This document shows positions 44,948 through 54,917 of a stretch of 64,000 nucleotides of DNA, one piece after another. This stretch comes from Pseudomonas sp. FP2335. GTDB lineage: Bacteria > Pseudomonadota > Gammaproteobacteria > Pseudomonadales > Pseudomonadaceae. The notes under the pieces are model-generated. The model searched no databases. It saw nothing but the letters and a program-made list of their open reading frames with translations, and was not told where the DNA came from. How positions within the stretch are numbered: position 1 is the first letter of the stretch; each line of letters opens with the position of its first letter. The stretch covers positions 4,795,501 through 4,859,500 of the forward strand of contig NZ_CP117437.1 of NCBI RefSeq assembly GCF_030687535.1, read 5' to 3'. The translations under genes and the position numbers were made by a program.

Positions 44948-45628
44948 TTACCTCTTTCTCAGTACATACACTCGCCACATGGCGTAGAGCGGCATGAAGT
45001 CCAGAGATTCCTGAACGCGGAAACCGGCCTGTTCGAATTCGTCTTCAACAGTAGCAGCTGGTAACACAAAACGGTTTTGGTAACCTTCTTGCTCACCTTC
45101 GCCACGCCGTTTTTCTTCGAGACGCTTACGCTTCCAGGCCTTGAAATTGCCATCGACCCACAATGAAAGGATCACGCTGTCGCGTGTAACCCGCTGAAAC
45201 TCGCGCAGTATCGCGACCCGATGCGCCGGATCACCAATATGGTGTAGCAGACGCATACAGAAAATGCTGTCGACCGAGTTATCCGGCAAATCGATATCAA
45301 AGGCAGATGTCTGCAAGGGTCGTACCCGTTTCACCACATCGGCGGGTTGGGCGGCCATTGCGACCTTCAACATCGATTCGGAATTGTCCGCACCAATGAT
45401 CACGCGGTTGGGTTTTTCGGCCAACAGCGGCCAGAAACGCCCGGCGCCACAAGGCAGGTCCAGCACCAGGCCAGGCTCACCGGCCATGGCCAACGCACCA
45501 CGGGCCAATTGCTCGTCGCGTTTGTGGGACAACCGGCGAGCCAGATTGTCCTTATGCTTGAGCAAATATTCTTGGGCGTGCTGATCGTCGTACTTATCGG
45601 AAAATTCGAGCTTGATCGGGGAAGACAT
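44948..45628 (-). CDS. Class I SAM-dependent methyltransferase
   Basis: 226 residues from the ATG at 45628 with GGAG upstream. SAM-binding motif I is LVLDLPCGAGRFWPLL (about 55-70), followed by NVIIGADNSESML-type motif II and the FCMRLLHHIGDP motif (about 124-135), as in ubiquinone/ sugar O-methyltransferases. The substrate is unknown; co-occurrence with the WaaP-like kinase suggests an envelope target. I recall a corresponding operon next to colRS in P. putida that is ColR-regulated. Confidence 0.88.
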   Translation of the reverse strand: MSSPIKLEFSDKYDDQHAQEYLLKHKDNLARRLSHKRDEQLARGALAMAGEPGLVLDLPCGAGRFWPLLAEKPNRVIIGADNSESMLKVAMAAQPADVVKRVRPLQTSAFDIDLPDNSVDSIFCMRLLHHIGDPAHRVAILREFQRVTRDSVILSLWVDGNFKAWKRKRLEEKRRGEGEQEGYQNRFVLPAATVEDEFEQAGFRVQESLDFMPLYAMWRVYVLRKR

Positions 45629-45696
45629 CAACGGATCTCCAGTAGCTGATGCCTACAACCTTAAGCACCCTACTGTGATCATCAGGTCAACTGTTT

Positions 45697-45704
45697 GTGA
45701 AAAA
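45697..45704 (-). promoter_or_regulatory. TTTTTCAC box upstream of the methyltransferase operon
   Basis: Minus-strand TTTTTCAC, about 69 bases before the methyltransferase ATG. The same octamer occurs upstream of the gene on the other side of colRS. ColR sites in P. putida end in TTTTCAC as I recall; the preceding bases fit poorly. Confidence 0.4.
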
Positions 45705-45786
45705 GTTGTCCTGTCGAATCCCATACATTTCAAGACTTTACAGACACATTCAGTATCATTGCGCCATGTTCGCCGAAATTCGACGC

Positions 45787-45814
45787 AGGCTTGCCGCAGC
45801 ATAACGGCAAGCCT
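45787..45814 (-). terminator. Stem-loop after colS
   Basis: AGGCTTGCCG and CGGCAAGCCT pair perfectly around an eight-base loop, six bases past the colS stop. No T-run follows, so termination efficiency is doubtful. Confidence 0.4.
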
Positions 45815-45819
45815 GGCCC

Positions 45820-47100
45820 TCAGGACTTGACCTGGCTCAGCTCAACATGAAAGCGGCAGCCGTTGGGTTCCATGGTGCTCAAGCTGACGCTCCAGCCCTG
45901 GTTCTCACAGATCCGTTGCACCAGCGACAAGCCCAGGCCGAGGCCTTCGCCGCGCTTCTCGCTGCCACGCACGAAGGGCTCGAACATGGCTTCGCGTTTG
46001 TCTTCCGGGATGCCGACGCCCGAGTCTTCCACCACGAAGCCTTCGGGCTCCAGCGTCAGGCGGATAAAGCCGTGCTCGGTGTAGTGCAAGGCATTGCGCA
46101 GCAGGTTGCCCATCACCGCGTGCAGGAAGGTCGCGTTGTAGCGGGTATCCAGCGGGTTGCCCGGCTGGTAGATCAACTCCAGGCCCTTGCACTCGATAGG
46201 TTCGCGCCAGAGGCCGAGCAAGTCGTCGGCCACCTGCTTGAGGGTCACCCGAGGCGACATGCTGCCATCGTCATGCTGGGCACGGGCCAGCATTAGGAAG
46301 GTCTGCACCAGTTCGCGCATTTCCGCGCAGGCGCGAGCGATCCGCTCCACCTGGTTGCGCCCACGCTGGTCGATGGCAGGGTTTTCCAGCAACAATTCAC
46401 AGGAGCTGGCCAGCACCATCAGCGGCGTGCGCAATTCGTGACTGACATCGCTGGTAAACAACTGCTCGCGAGACAACGCCTGCCGCAAACGCCCCAGCGT
46501 GGCATCGAACGCCACGGCCAGTTCGCCCACTTCATCGGCCGCGTAGTCCGGCGCCAGGGGCGGTGCAAGGCCCAGCAACTGGTCGCGATGACGCACCTGG
46601 CGGGCCAGACGCACCACCGGCGCCATCACTTTGCGCGCCAGCACCCAGCCGAGGAATACCGCCAGGGCCAGGCTGAGCACAAAGCCCACCAACACGACGG
46701 CAAACAGTACGCGCTCACGCTCTTCGAAATCGCTTTGATCCTGCAGCAATACGTAGCGCCGACCGTCCACCACTTCGACCATGGCGTGGTACGACAGCGA
46801 CTCGCGGAACACTTCATGGAAGCCGGGCTCAAGGTGACGCAGATCCTTGGGCAGGTCGAAATCACCGGGGCCGCCGCTGAAATAAAACAGCTGGTCCGGC
46901 TCGGGGCGGTGGTTCCAGTCCTCGACGCTGTCCATCAGCAGCAGACGTTGCAAGTCACCGCCGAGGCCCGCCGAGATCAATTTCTCTTCCACCAGGTGCA
47001 CGGTCGCAACGATGCCCATGGCGAAGGCCCCCGCGACCAACGCGCTCATCAAGGCAAAGGCGATGATGATCCGTTGGGCAAGGCTTTGCTTAAACTCCAT
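45820..47100 (-). CDS. colS: ColS sensor histidine kinase
   Basis: 426 residues from ATG 47100. Two membrane helices (about 10-35 and 140-165) enclose a periplasmic domain of about 100 residues that senses metal ions such as Zn2+ or Fe3+ in the P. putida homologue. Then HAMP, the H box FTSDVSHELRTPL, N box GNLLRNALHY, and G boxes DSGVGIPEDKR and EGLGLGLSLV. The start overlaps the colR stop by 11 bases. ColRS protects membrane function against phenol and metal stress. Confidence 0.88.
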   Translation of the reverse strand: MEFKQSLAQRIIIAFALMSALVAGAFAMGIVATVHLVEEKLISAGLGGDLQRLLLMDSVEDWNHRPEPDQLFYFSGGPGDFDLPKDLRHLEPGFHEVFRESLSYHAMVEVVDGRRYVLLQDQSDFEERERVLFAVVLVGFVLSLALAVFLGWVLARKVMAPVVRLARQVRHRDQLLGLAPPLAPDYAADEVGELAVAFDATLGRLRQALSREQLFTSDVSHELRTPLMVLASSCELLLENPAIDQRGRNQVERIARACAEMRELVQTFLMLARAQHDDGSMSPRVTLKQVADDLLGLWREPIECKGLELIYQPGNPLDTRYNATFLHAVMGNLLRNALHYTEHGFIRLTLEPEGFVVEDSGVGIPEDKREAMFEPFVRGSEKRGEGLGLGLSLVQRICENQGWSVSLSTMEPNGCRFHVELSQVKS

Positions 47101-47773
47101 CACGCCCCTCGGCCAGGCGATAACCGACACCGTGCACCGTTTGCAGCAATGGCTTGGCGAACGGTTTATCGATTACTTGGCGCAATTGGTGGACGTGGCT
47201 ACGCAGGCTGTCGCTATCAGGGCAGTCATCACCCCACAGGGCTTCTTCAAGGATTTCGCGGCGAAGTACATGCGGGCTTTTTTGCATCAGCACCGCCAGC
47301 AGCTTCAGGCCGACCGGGTTGAGCTTGAGCAGGCGCCCTTCGCGGGTGACTTCCAGGGTGTCGAGATCGTAATGCAGGTCGGCCACTTGCAGGGCACGCC
47401 GCCCGCCACCCTGGGCGCGGCGCAGCACGGCTTCGATGCGCGCGGCCAACTCCGACAGGGCAAAGGGTTTGAGCAAGTAGTCATCGGCGCCGGACTTGAA
47501 GCCCTGCAGCCGGTCATCCAGTTGGTCGCGCGCGGTGAGCATGATCACTGGCGTGTCGCGACGGGCGTCTTCGCGCAGGCGTTTGCACAGGGTGTAGCCA
47601 TCGATACCGGGCAGCATGATGTCGAGCACGATCAGGTCGTAATGCTCGGTGGCGGCCAGGTGCAGGCCCGACAAACCGTCCTGCGCACAGTCCACGGTAT
47701 AGCCTTTGAGCCCCAGGTAATCGGCCAGGTTGGCCAGAATATCGCGGTTGTCTTCAACCAATAGAATTCGCAT
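47090..47773 (-). CDS. colR: ColR response regulator
   Basis: 227 residues of the OmpR/PhoB class. Acidic pocket EDN (7-9), phospho-acceptor Asp 51 (LIVLDIMLPG), Lys in LKPFALSELA near 100, and a winged-helix DNA-binding domain that ends LLQTVHGVGYRLAE. It is the first gene of the colRS operon and is divergent from an LTA-synthase-like gene. It regulates LPS and membrane-modification genes in other pseudomonads. Confidence 0.9.
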   Translation of the reverse strand: MRILLVEDNRDILANLADYLGLKGYTVDCAQDGLSGLHLAATEHYDLIVLDIMLPGIDGYTLCKRLREDARRDTPVIMLTARDQLDDRLQGFKSGADDYLLKPFALSELAARIEAVLRRAQGGGRRALQVADLHYDLDTLEVTREGRLLKLNPVGLKLLAVLMQKSPHVLRREILEEALWGDDCPDSDSLRSHVHQLRQVIDKPFAKPLLQTVHGVGYRLAEGRDGV

Positions 47774-47898
47774 GGGCAGTGTCTCCGTACGCGGTAACGG
47801 CCGTGTTGGCTCGCGCAGCTTAAGGCCAAGTGTGGTTCAGGGATAGACCTGAAGGGCCGGTCGATAAAGGATTTCAACCGATTTAGCCTTACAACGAG

Positions 47899-47917
47899 TT
47901 TTTCACTATAGCTTCAC
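47899..47917 (+). promoter_or_regulatory. TTTTTCAC box with 11-base-spaced CTTCAC repeat
   Basis: TTTTTCAC at 47899-47906 is followed by CTTCAC at 47912-47917, so the CAC ends are 11 bases apart. A direct repeat with helical spacing is what OmpR-family regulators such as ColR bind. Lies between colR and the sulfatase-fold gene. Confidence 0.45.
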
Positions 47918-47974
47918 AAACTGACTACAGTGTCAGCACGAAAATCGCCGCCCATCGATATAAGGAATTTGGAC

Positions 47975-49924
47975 ATGGGGTTTCTCAAAACCGCGCCTAT
48001 GCGCTATTTGCTGCTTGTAACCGGGGCCTGGCTCCTGGTTTTCCTGCTCACGCGTGGCGTGTTGCTCATCACTCACCTCGATGAAGTCAGTGGCAACCTG
48101 CTGCCAGTGTTTGGTGTGGGCCTGCTGTACGACCTGGGTTTCCTCGCCTACGCCGCCCTGCCGCTGGGCCTGTATCTGCTGCTCTGCCCGCCTGCGCTGT
48201 GGCGCCGCCGTGGCCATCGCTGGTTCCTGCAAGCGGTGCTCAGCGTCAGCCTGTTCGCGATGCTGTTTACCTCGGTGGCCGAGTGGCTGTTCTGGGATGA
48301 ATTCGGCGTGCGCTTCAACTTTATTGCCGTCGATTACCTGGTGTATTCCGACGAGGTCTTGAACAACCTGCTGGAGTCCTACCCGATCGGCAAACTGCTC
48401 AGCCTGCTGGCGATGCTCGCGATTGTGTTGAGCCTGGTCCTGCGCAAGCCGTTCAACGCGGCGATGAACGCGCCGCTGCCGCCACTGCGTGGGCGCCTGG
48501 TGACTGCGTTGAGCCTGCTGGTCATCACGGGCCTGAGCCTGCAACTGATCAGCCAGGACAGCCCGCGCACCCAAGGCGGCAATGCTTACAACAACGAACT
48601 GGCCAGCAACGGCCCGTATCAGTTTTTCGCCGCCTTCCGCAACAATGAGCTGGACTACCCGCAGTTCTACAAAACACTGCCGGCAGATGTAGTCGCCCAG
48701 CAATTGCGGGCCGAACTCAGCGAGCCCAATGCACGCTTCATCGGCAAAGACCCGCTGGATATTCGCCGCGCCATCGACAACCCCGGCACGCTGCGCAAAC
48801 CCAACATCGTGCTGGTGACCATCGAAAGCTTCAGCGCCAAGTACATGGGCAGCAACGGCGATGAACGCAACCTGACGCCCAACCTCGACGCCCTGCGCAA
48901 GCAAAGCCTGTACTTCAACAACTTCTACGCCACTGGCACTCGCACCGACCGCGGCCTGGAAGCGATCACCCTGGCGATCCCTCCGACGCCCGGCCGCTCG
49001 ATCGTCAAGCGCATTGGCCGCGAAAGCGGTTTCGCCAGCCTCGGCCAGCAACTCAGTGCCATTGGCTACGACAGCGTGTTCGTCTATGGCGGGCGCGGTT
49101 ACTTCGACAACATGAACGCGTTTTTCAGCGGCAACGGTTATCGGGTGGTGGACCAGAGCAGCGTGCCGGAAGCGGAAATCTCGTTTAAAAACGCCTGGGG
49201 CATGGCCGACGAAGATCTCTACAAACAAACCCTGAAACTGGCCGATGCCGACTACGCCAAGCAGCAACCGTTCTTGCTGCAACTGATGACCACCTCCAAC
49301 CACCGCCCCTACACCTACCCGGACGGGCGCATCGACATCAAGTCCGGCAACGGTCGTGACGGCGCGGTGAAATACACCGACCACGCCATCGGCGAATTCC
49401 TGCAGGCGGCGCGCCAGAAACCCTGGTTCGATAACACGATCTTCGTGTTCGTCGCCGACCACACCGCCGGCAGCGCGGGCAAGGAAGACCTGCCCATCAC
49501 CAACTACCAGATTCCGCTGTTCGTCTATGCACCCAAGCTGATCGACCCTCGGGAGTCCGCGCAACTGGCCAGCCAGATCGACCTTGCGCCGACGTTGTTG
49601 GGGCTGATCAACCTGAGCTACGAATCGACCTTCTTTGGCCGCAACCTGTTGCAGGACAACCCACTGCCACCGCGCGTGGTGGTCGGCAACTATCAGCACC
49701 TGGGCTTGTTTGACGGCAAGGACCTGGCGATCCTCAGCCCACGCCAGGGCTTGCGCCGCCACGACCAGGCCCTGGGTGAGAGCCAGGAGTCGCGGGTGGG
49801 CAGCGATGATCCGTTGATCCAGCGAGCGATCACCTACTACCAGGCAGCCAGTTATGGGTTCAAGCAGCAGTTGTTGAGCTGGAAGGGCCCCAAGGATGCG
49901 AGCCCGCAACTGACCGAACGTTGA
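47975..49924 (+). CDS. LTA-synthase-family sulfatase-fold phosphotransferase
   Basis: 649 residues from ATG 47975 (AAGGA upstream). Five N-terminal membrane helices (to about 195), then a periplasmic alkaline-phosphatase-like domain: VLVTIESFSAKYMG with metal-binding Glu (about 290-303), GTRTDRGLEA supplying the candidate nucleophile Thr (about 330), and the DH metal site FVADHTAG (about 504-511). Such enzymes transfer phosphoglycerol or phosphoethanolamine to membrane-derived glucans or lipid A. It is divergent from colRS, so ColR control is likely; the acceptor is unknown. Confidence 0.88.
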   Translation: MGFLKTAPMRYLLLVTGAWLLVFLLTRGVLLITHLDEVSGNLLPVFGVGLLYDLGFLAYAALPLGLYLLLCPPALWRRRGHRWFLQAVLSVSLFAMLFTSVAEWLFWDEFGVRFNFIAVDYLVYSDEVLNNLLESYPIGKLLSLLAMLAIVLSLVLRKPFNAAMNAPLPPLRGRLVTALSLLVITGLSLQLISQDSPRTQGGNAYNNELASNGPYQFFAAFRNNELDYPQFYKTLPADVVAQQLRAELSEPNARFIGKDPLDIRRAIDNPGTLRKPNIVLVTIESFSAKYMGSNGDERNLTPNLDALRKQSLYFNNFYATGTRTDRGLEAITLAIPPTPGRSIVKRIGRESGFASLGQQLSAIGYDSVFVYGGRGYFDNMNAFFSGNGYRVVDQSSVPEAEISFKNAWGMADEDLYKQTLKLADADYAKQQPFLLQLMTTSNHRPYTYPDGRIDIKSGNGRDGAVKYTDHAIGEFLQAARQKPWFDNTIFVFVADHTAGSAGKEDLPITNYQIPLFVYAPKLIDPRESAQLASQIDLAPTLLGLINLSYESTFFGRNLLQDNPLPPRVVVGNYQHLGLFDGKDLAILSPRQGLRRHDQALGESQESRVGSDDPLIQRAITYYQAASYGFKQQLLSWKGPKDASPQLTER

Positions 49925-49926
49925 TT

Positions 49927-50058
49927 GTAGTGAGCGGGCTTGCCCGCGCTGGGTGGCGAAGCCGCCCCAAACGGTACGCCGCGGTGTTTCAGAGAGACCG
50001 AGGCGCCTGGATTTGGGGCAGCTTCGCCCCCCCGGCGCGGGGCAAGCCCGCTCACTAC
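49927..50058. repeat. REP-like element, class 2 (about 132 bp)
   Basis: Second copy of the nested inverted element seen at 43816-43945, about 90% alike by eye, starting three bases after the phosphotransferase stop. Confidence 0.92.
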
Positions 50059-50085
50059 AAAGGCGCCTGTTAATAAATGCCGATA

Positions 50086-50123
50086 AAAAAGCCCCGCCTG
50101 CATCGCTGCAGGCGGGGCTTTTT
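50086..50123 (-). terminator. Intrinsic terminator of groESL
   Basis: A 12-bp GC-rich stem (GCCCCGCCTGCA / TGCAGGCGGGGC) with TCGC loop and T-run on both strands, 22 bases after the groEL stop. Confidence 0.93.
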
Positions 50124-50144
50124 CAGTGCGGGGGTAAGGCTGGC

Positions 50145-51803
<1,659 letters not shown>

Positions 51804-51841
51804 TTAAATACTTTGTAGTAACGGGAAAATGAGCGGGGAAA

Positions 51842-52138
51842 TCAGTCTTCCAGAACGGCGAGAATCTCGTTCTCAGCCATAACCAGCAGGTCTTCGCCGT
51901 CGACTTTCACAGTGTTGCTGCCGGAGTAAGGACCGAATACAACCTTGTCACCGACTTTAACGGCCAGCGCACGAACATCACCGTTTTCCAGAGTCTTGCC
52001 TGGGCCTGCAGCGACGATCACACCGTGGTTGGCTTTTTCAGCAGCCGAACCTGGCAGAACGATACCGCCGGCGGTTTTCTTTTCTTCTTCGCTGCGCTTG
52101 ATAACGACGCGGTCGTGCAGAGGACGAAGCTTGCTCAT
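51842..52138 (-). CDS. groES: Co-chaperonin GroES (Hsp10)
   Basis: 98 residues. [15 protein letters not shown] start and the mobile loop [15 protein letters not shown] (about 16-30) that binds GroEL are conserved. First gene of the groESL operon, with a sigma-32-like promoter about 140-170 bases upstream and a hairpin-rich leader between. Confidence 0.99.
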   Translation of the reverse strand: MSKLRPLHDRVVIKRSEEEKKTAGGIVLPGSAAEKANHGVIVAAGPGKTLENGDVRALAVKVGDKVVFGPYSGSNTVKVDGEDLLVMAENEILAVLED

Positions 52139-52170
52139 TGTCGATCTCTCCTAATTGTGTTTTTCATCGG

Positions 52171-52260
52171 CCGGTATCAGTACCGGCGGGTTGTATTCCG
52201 GCGGTGCCGGTCGCGTCTCGCCAAGCAAGACGCGGAAGTCTGTCTGGTGTTGCCACCAGA
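52171..52260 (-). other. Three consecutive hairpins in the groESL leader
   Basis: Perfect stems TCTGGTG/CACCAGA (52243-52260), GCGTCT/AGACGC (52213-52233) and CCGGTA/TACCGG (52171-52186), all inside the predicted transcript leader and upstream of the groES ribosome site. A role in stability or thermosensing is only speculation. Confidence 0.55.
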
Positions 52261-52278
52261 AACCTTGCGGTGACCGTT

Positions 52279-52306
52279 ACATAAGGGCGCATAAGCCGAT
52301 TACAAG
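52279..52306 (-). promoter_or_regulatory. Sigma-32 (RpoH) type promoter of groESL
   Basis: On the minus strand CTTGTAA (-35) is followed after 12 bases by CCCTTATGT (-10), close to CTTGAAA-N11-16-CCCCATNT. The implied start is near 52271, giving a leader of about 133 bases. Confidence 0.65.
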
Positions 52307-52351
52307 GGGCCTCGGCGGAAATTTTTTACGTGTGCCGACGGCTGAAAGCAA

Positions 52352-52373
52352 CACGGCACCCGAAGGTGCCGTG
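52352..52373 (-). terminator. Probable terminator of fxsA
   Basis: CACGGCACC-CGAA-GGTGCCGTG, a nine-base stem with a stable UUCG-type tetraloop on the minus strand, 12 bases beyond the fxsA stop; the T-run after it is short. Confidence 0.6.
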
Positions 52374-52385
52374 CCAAAGAAGCGG

Positions 52386-52862
52386 TTATTTGCTGTCGCG
52401 ATGTTCGAACTCGCCTTCGATCACATCCCCTTCACGCCCCAGCGGTTGGCGCGGGGCCGGGCCGCCACGGGGTTGCAGGTCGTCGGCGAAAGCCCGCTGG
52501 CGCAGCGCTGCCTCTTCGGCGCGCTGGCGCATCTTGCCGGCAAGCAACTTGCGCGAGAACGGCAACAGCAACACCAGGCCAACGACGTCGCTGATGAAAC
52601 CCGGCAGGATCAACAAGCCGCCGGCCAGGGCCATCATCAGGCCTTCAAGCATGGTCTGGGCTGGCAGCTCGCCACGGTTCAAGCTCTCACGGGCACGCAG
52701 CGCAGTGGCCAGGCCGGCGACGCGCAGCACCAGCACGCCAAGCATCGAGCCGAGAATGATCAGCAGCAGCGCCGGGAAAAACCCGATGGCTCCGCTGACC
52801 TGAACGAAGACGAACAGCTCCAACACTGGAAATAGCAGAAAGAGCAATAAAAAAGGGCGCAT
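52386..52862 (-). CDS. fxsA: FxsA-family membrane protein
   Basis: 158 residues from the ATG at 52862 (MRPFLLLFLLFP), supported by GAGGAA eight bases upstream; the in-frame TTG at 52877 is less likely. Three to four membrane segments (about 2-22, 28-50, 75-105) followed by a charged cytoplasmic tail. FxsA in E. coli interferes with phage-exclusion protein PifA; its ordinary function is unknown. It is commonly next to groESL, as here. Confidence 0.9.
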   Translation of the reverse strand: MRPFLLLFLLFPVLELFVFVQVSGAIGFFPALLLIILGSMLGVLVLRVAGLATALRARESLNRGELPAQTMLEGLMMALAGGLLILPGFISDVVGLVLLLPFSRKLLAGKMRQRAEEAALRQRAFADDLQPRGGPAPRQPLGREGDVIEGEFEHRDSK

Positions 52863-52928
52863 CAAATGGTTCCTCAACGCAAGAATGCCTTGCTAGTCCA
52901 CCTTAGATGACGTCGCCGTTTCGTGAAT

Positions 52929-53660
52929 TCAAGCGCTGGCCACTGTTTTTTTCGGCCAGACCTCGGCGTGAGCCAATGAAACCAAGGCTTCGCGCACTTG
53001 TGTCGGCGTATTGCAAGACTCCGCGAAGGGCAGCCAATGCAACGACTGGCCGATACGCAGGTGCATGCCTTCGCTGTCGATGCCAGCCAGTTGCGCAGGT
53101 TCGGAGGTAGGCAAGCCGGCCAAGGCGACGTAGTGGGCGATGGCCTTGGTGTGGTCGCTGTTCATGTGCTCGATCATGCTGCGCTCGGCCTTGCCGGCGA
53201 ACGGGTTGGCCAGGGTGAGTTGATCAACCCAATGAATCGCGCCAAATCCGCCGATGTAGCGATGACGCACGGGCTTGAGCACCCAGAAGTCGAAGTCGTG
53301 AGCCTTATGGTAGTTGGCCGAGTCGGGAAAGTAACGGTAATAACGCTCTGCCGCCGCTTCGATCGCCGCCGGGTCGTCGATCTTTTCGGCCTCGGCCAGG
53401 TAGGTCAGGCGCCCCACTGCTTGCACGTCGTCCGCCTCGCGCTCGCCAACCAGCAGCGAGCACTTGGGGTCTTTTTGCAGGTTATGAGTGTGCTGGGCAA
53501 TGCGGCTGATCAGGATCAGCGGGCGGCCCTGTTCGTCCAGGCAGTACGGCACCACGGAGCCGAAGGGAAAACCGGGCATGGCCTTCGATTGTGTGGCGAG
53601 AGCCCCACGGTATTCCTTGAGCAACAGCTCTCGGGCGTTCTTGGCAACCTGTGCGCTCAA
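52929..53660 (-). CDS. HugZ-type FMN-binding split-barrel / DUF2470 protein
   Basis: 243 residues. Start taken as the TTG at 53660, because GAGGAG lies seven bases upstream and homologues begin with a short MS-VAKNARELLL-like N terminus; the ATG at 53696 has no ribosome site. Pyridoxamine-phosphate-oxidase-like split barrel (about 10-150; FGSVVPYCLDEQGRPLILISR) and a C-terminal DUF2470 domain with MIEHMNSDHTKAIAHY (about 160-176). Related HugZ proteins degrade or bind haem. Its exact role in this organism is unproven. Confidence 0.85.
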   Translation of the reverse strand: MSAQVAKNARELLLKEYRGALATQSKAMPGFPFGSVVPYCLDEQGRPLILISRIAQHTHNLQKDPKCSLLVGEREADDVQAVGRLTYLAEAEKIDDPAAIEAAAERYYRYFPDSANYHKAHDFDFWVLKPVRHRYIGGFGAIHWVDQLTLANPFAGKAERSMIEHMNSDHTKAIAHYVALAGLPTSEPAQLAGIDSEGMHLRIGQSLHWLPFAESCNTPTQVREALVSLAHAEVWPKKTVASA

Positions 53661-53766
53661 CGTATGACTCCTCGGGTATTCAGCCGCCCATGGCATATGG
53701 GAATGGATCTCAACACAAGGTAATCAATATCGGCGAAGGTTGCCAAGCGGGTTTTGTGCAGCCTTA

Positions 53767-54774
53767 TTACCAGGCCACGCCGAAGCCGGCGGTATAGCGG
53801 GTCTTGCTCAGGCTGCTGTCGGAGTCGCCGCTGATGATGTCGCGCTCGGCCTTGAGGTTGAGGGACGCCCATTCGGTGACTTTGTAGCGCAGGCCCATTT
53901 CCGCATCCAGGGAATAATCGATCGGCCCGTCGATCGGCTTGCCCAATTCGCCCATGGTGAAGAACTCGACGGTCTTGCCCACCAGGTAGCGGTTGTAGTT
54001 CCACTTCATCGCTGCCGAGTAGAAATGGTCCTTGCCGCCCTCGGCATATTCATAATCGGTGCGGTTGATCAGCGAGCCGAGGGAGAACGCGCCCAGTTCA
54101 TCATCCCAGAACTGGTAGCCCGGGCCTGTACCGACGGTACGCTGGCGGGACAGGTCTTCAACCTTGTCGCGCTTGTAGGTTAAACGACCCTGCCAGAACC
54201 AGTGTTCGGTGAGGAAGCGGTCCAGGTCATATTCCAGCGCCCAGTTGTCGGTGGTGGTCACGTCGTCCTGGAACTCGCGGTTGTACTCGCCCTGCCCGGT
54301 GTGGCGCCATTGGCCATGCCGCGCGCTGGTCTTGAAGTCGATGTCGTAGTCATTGGTGTCTTTCTCGGCGCGCTTGTAGTCCAGCGCCAGGTCGACATTG
54401 CCCTTCCACACCAGGTCTTCGATGACCGGCTTGGGCTTGATGATCTGCTGGATGCTGGCCAAATCGACCGTCTTCGGCGCCTCGCCGTTGGCCAGCACCA
54501 CCTTGCCGTCCTCTGCCGCCCTCAGGGACTTGGCCTTCTCGCCCGTGTAGGCATCCTGCTTGACCAGCAACTCCTGGTCGCTCTCCAGGGTCTTCACCTG
54601 CTTCCAGTCCACCGGGATGGCGCCTGCGTAGTCGGTCTGAATCAGCAGCTTGCCACCGTCGAAGACTTTGATCTTGCCGCTTAGGCGGTCACCGTTCTTC
54701 AACCAGACGGTGTCAGCCAGCAAGGGCGTGGAAGCACTGAAAACAGCAAGGCACAGCAGGGTTCTGGACAACAT
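53767..54774 (-). CDS. DUF481 outer-membrane beta-barrel protein (YdiY-like)
   Basis: 335 residues. Signal peptide (cleavage near LLADTV, about 20), an N-terminal SH3-like stretch (DTVWLKNGDRLSGKIK) and a C-terminal DUF481 beta-barrel (about 120-335) with alternating strands ending in W. It is probably exported to the outer membrane; substrate or function unknown. It is divergent from the alkyltransferase-like gene. Confidence 0.85.
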   Translation of the reverse strand: MLSRTLLCLAVFSASTPLLADTVWLKNGDRLSGKIKVFDGGKLLIQTDYAGAIPVDWKQVKTLESDQELLVKQDAYTGEKAKSLRAAEDGKVVLANGEAPKTVDLASIQQIIKPKPVIEDLVWKGNVDLALDYKRAEKDTNDYDIDFKTSARHGQWRHTGQGEYNREFQDDVTTTDNWALEYDLDRFLTEHWFWQGRLTYKRDKVEDLSRQRTVGTGPGYQFWDDELGAFSLGSLINRTDYEYAEGGKDHFYSAAMKWNYNRYLVGKTVEFFTMGELGKPIDGPIDYSLDAEMGLRYKVTEWASLNLKAERDIISGDSDSSLSKTRYTAGFGVAW

Positions 54775-54917
54775 AAGCGGATTCGGAGCTCAGGATTGGC
54801 GAAAAGGGCGCGTTATCGTGTTAGATAGCTAGGACTGACTCAAGGATTTATATTGAGTTCAATTCTCATCGGCACGTTTACAGACGTTTCTTACAATAAG
54901 ACCGATGTTTTCAACGG

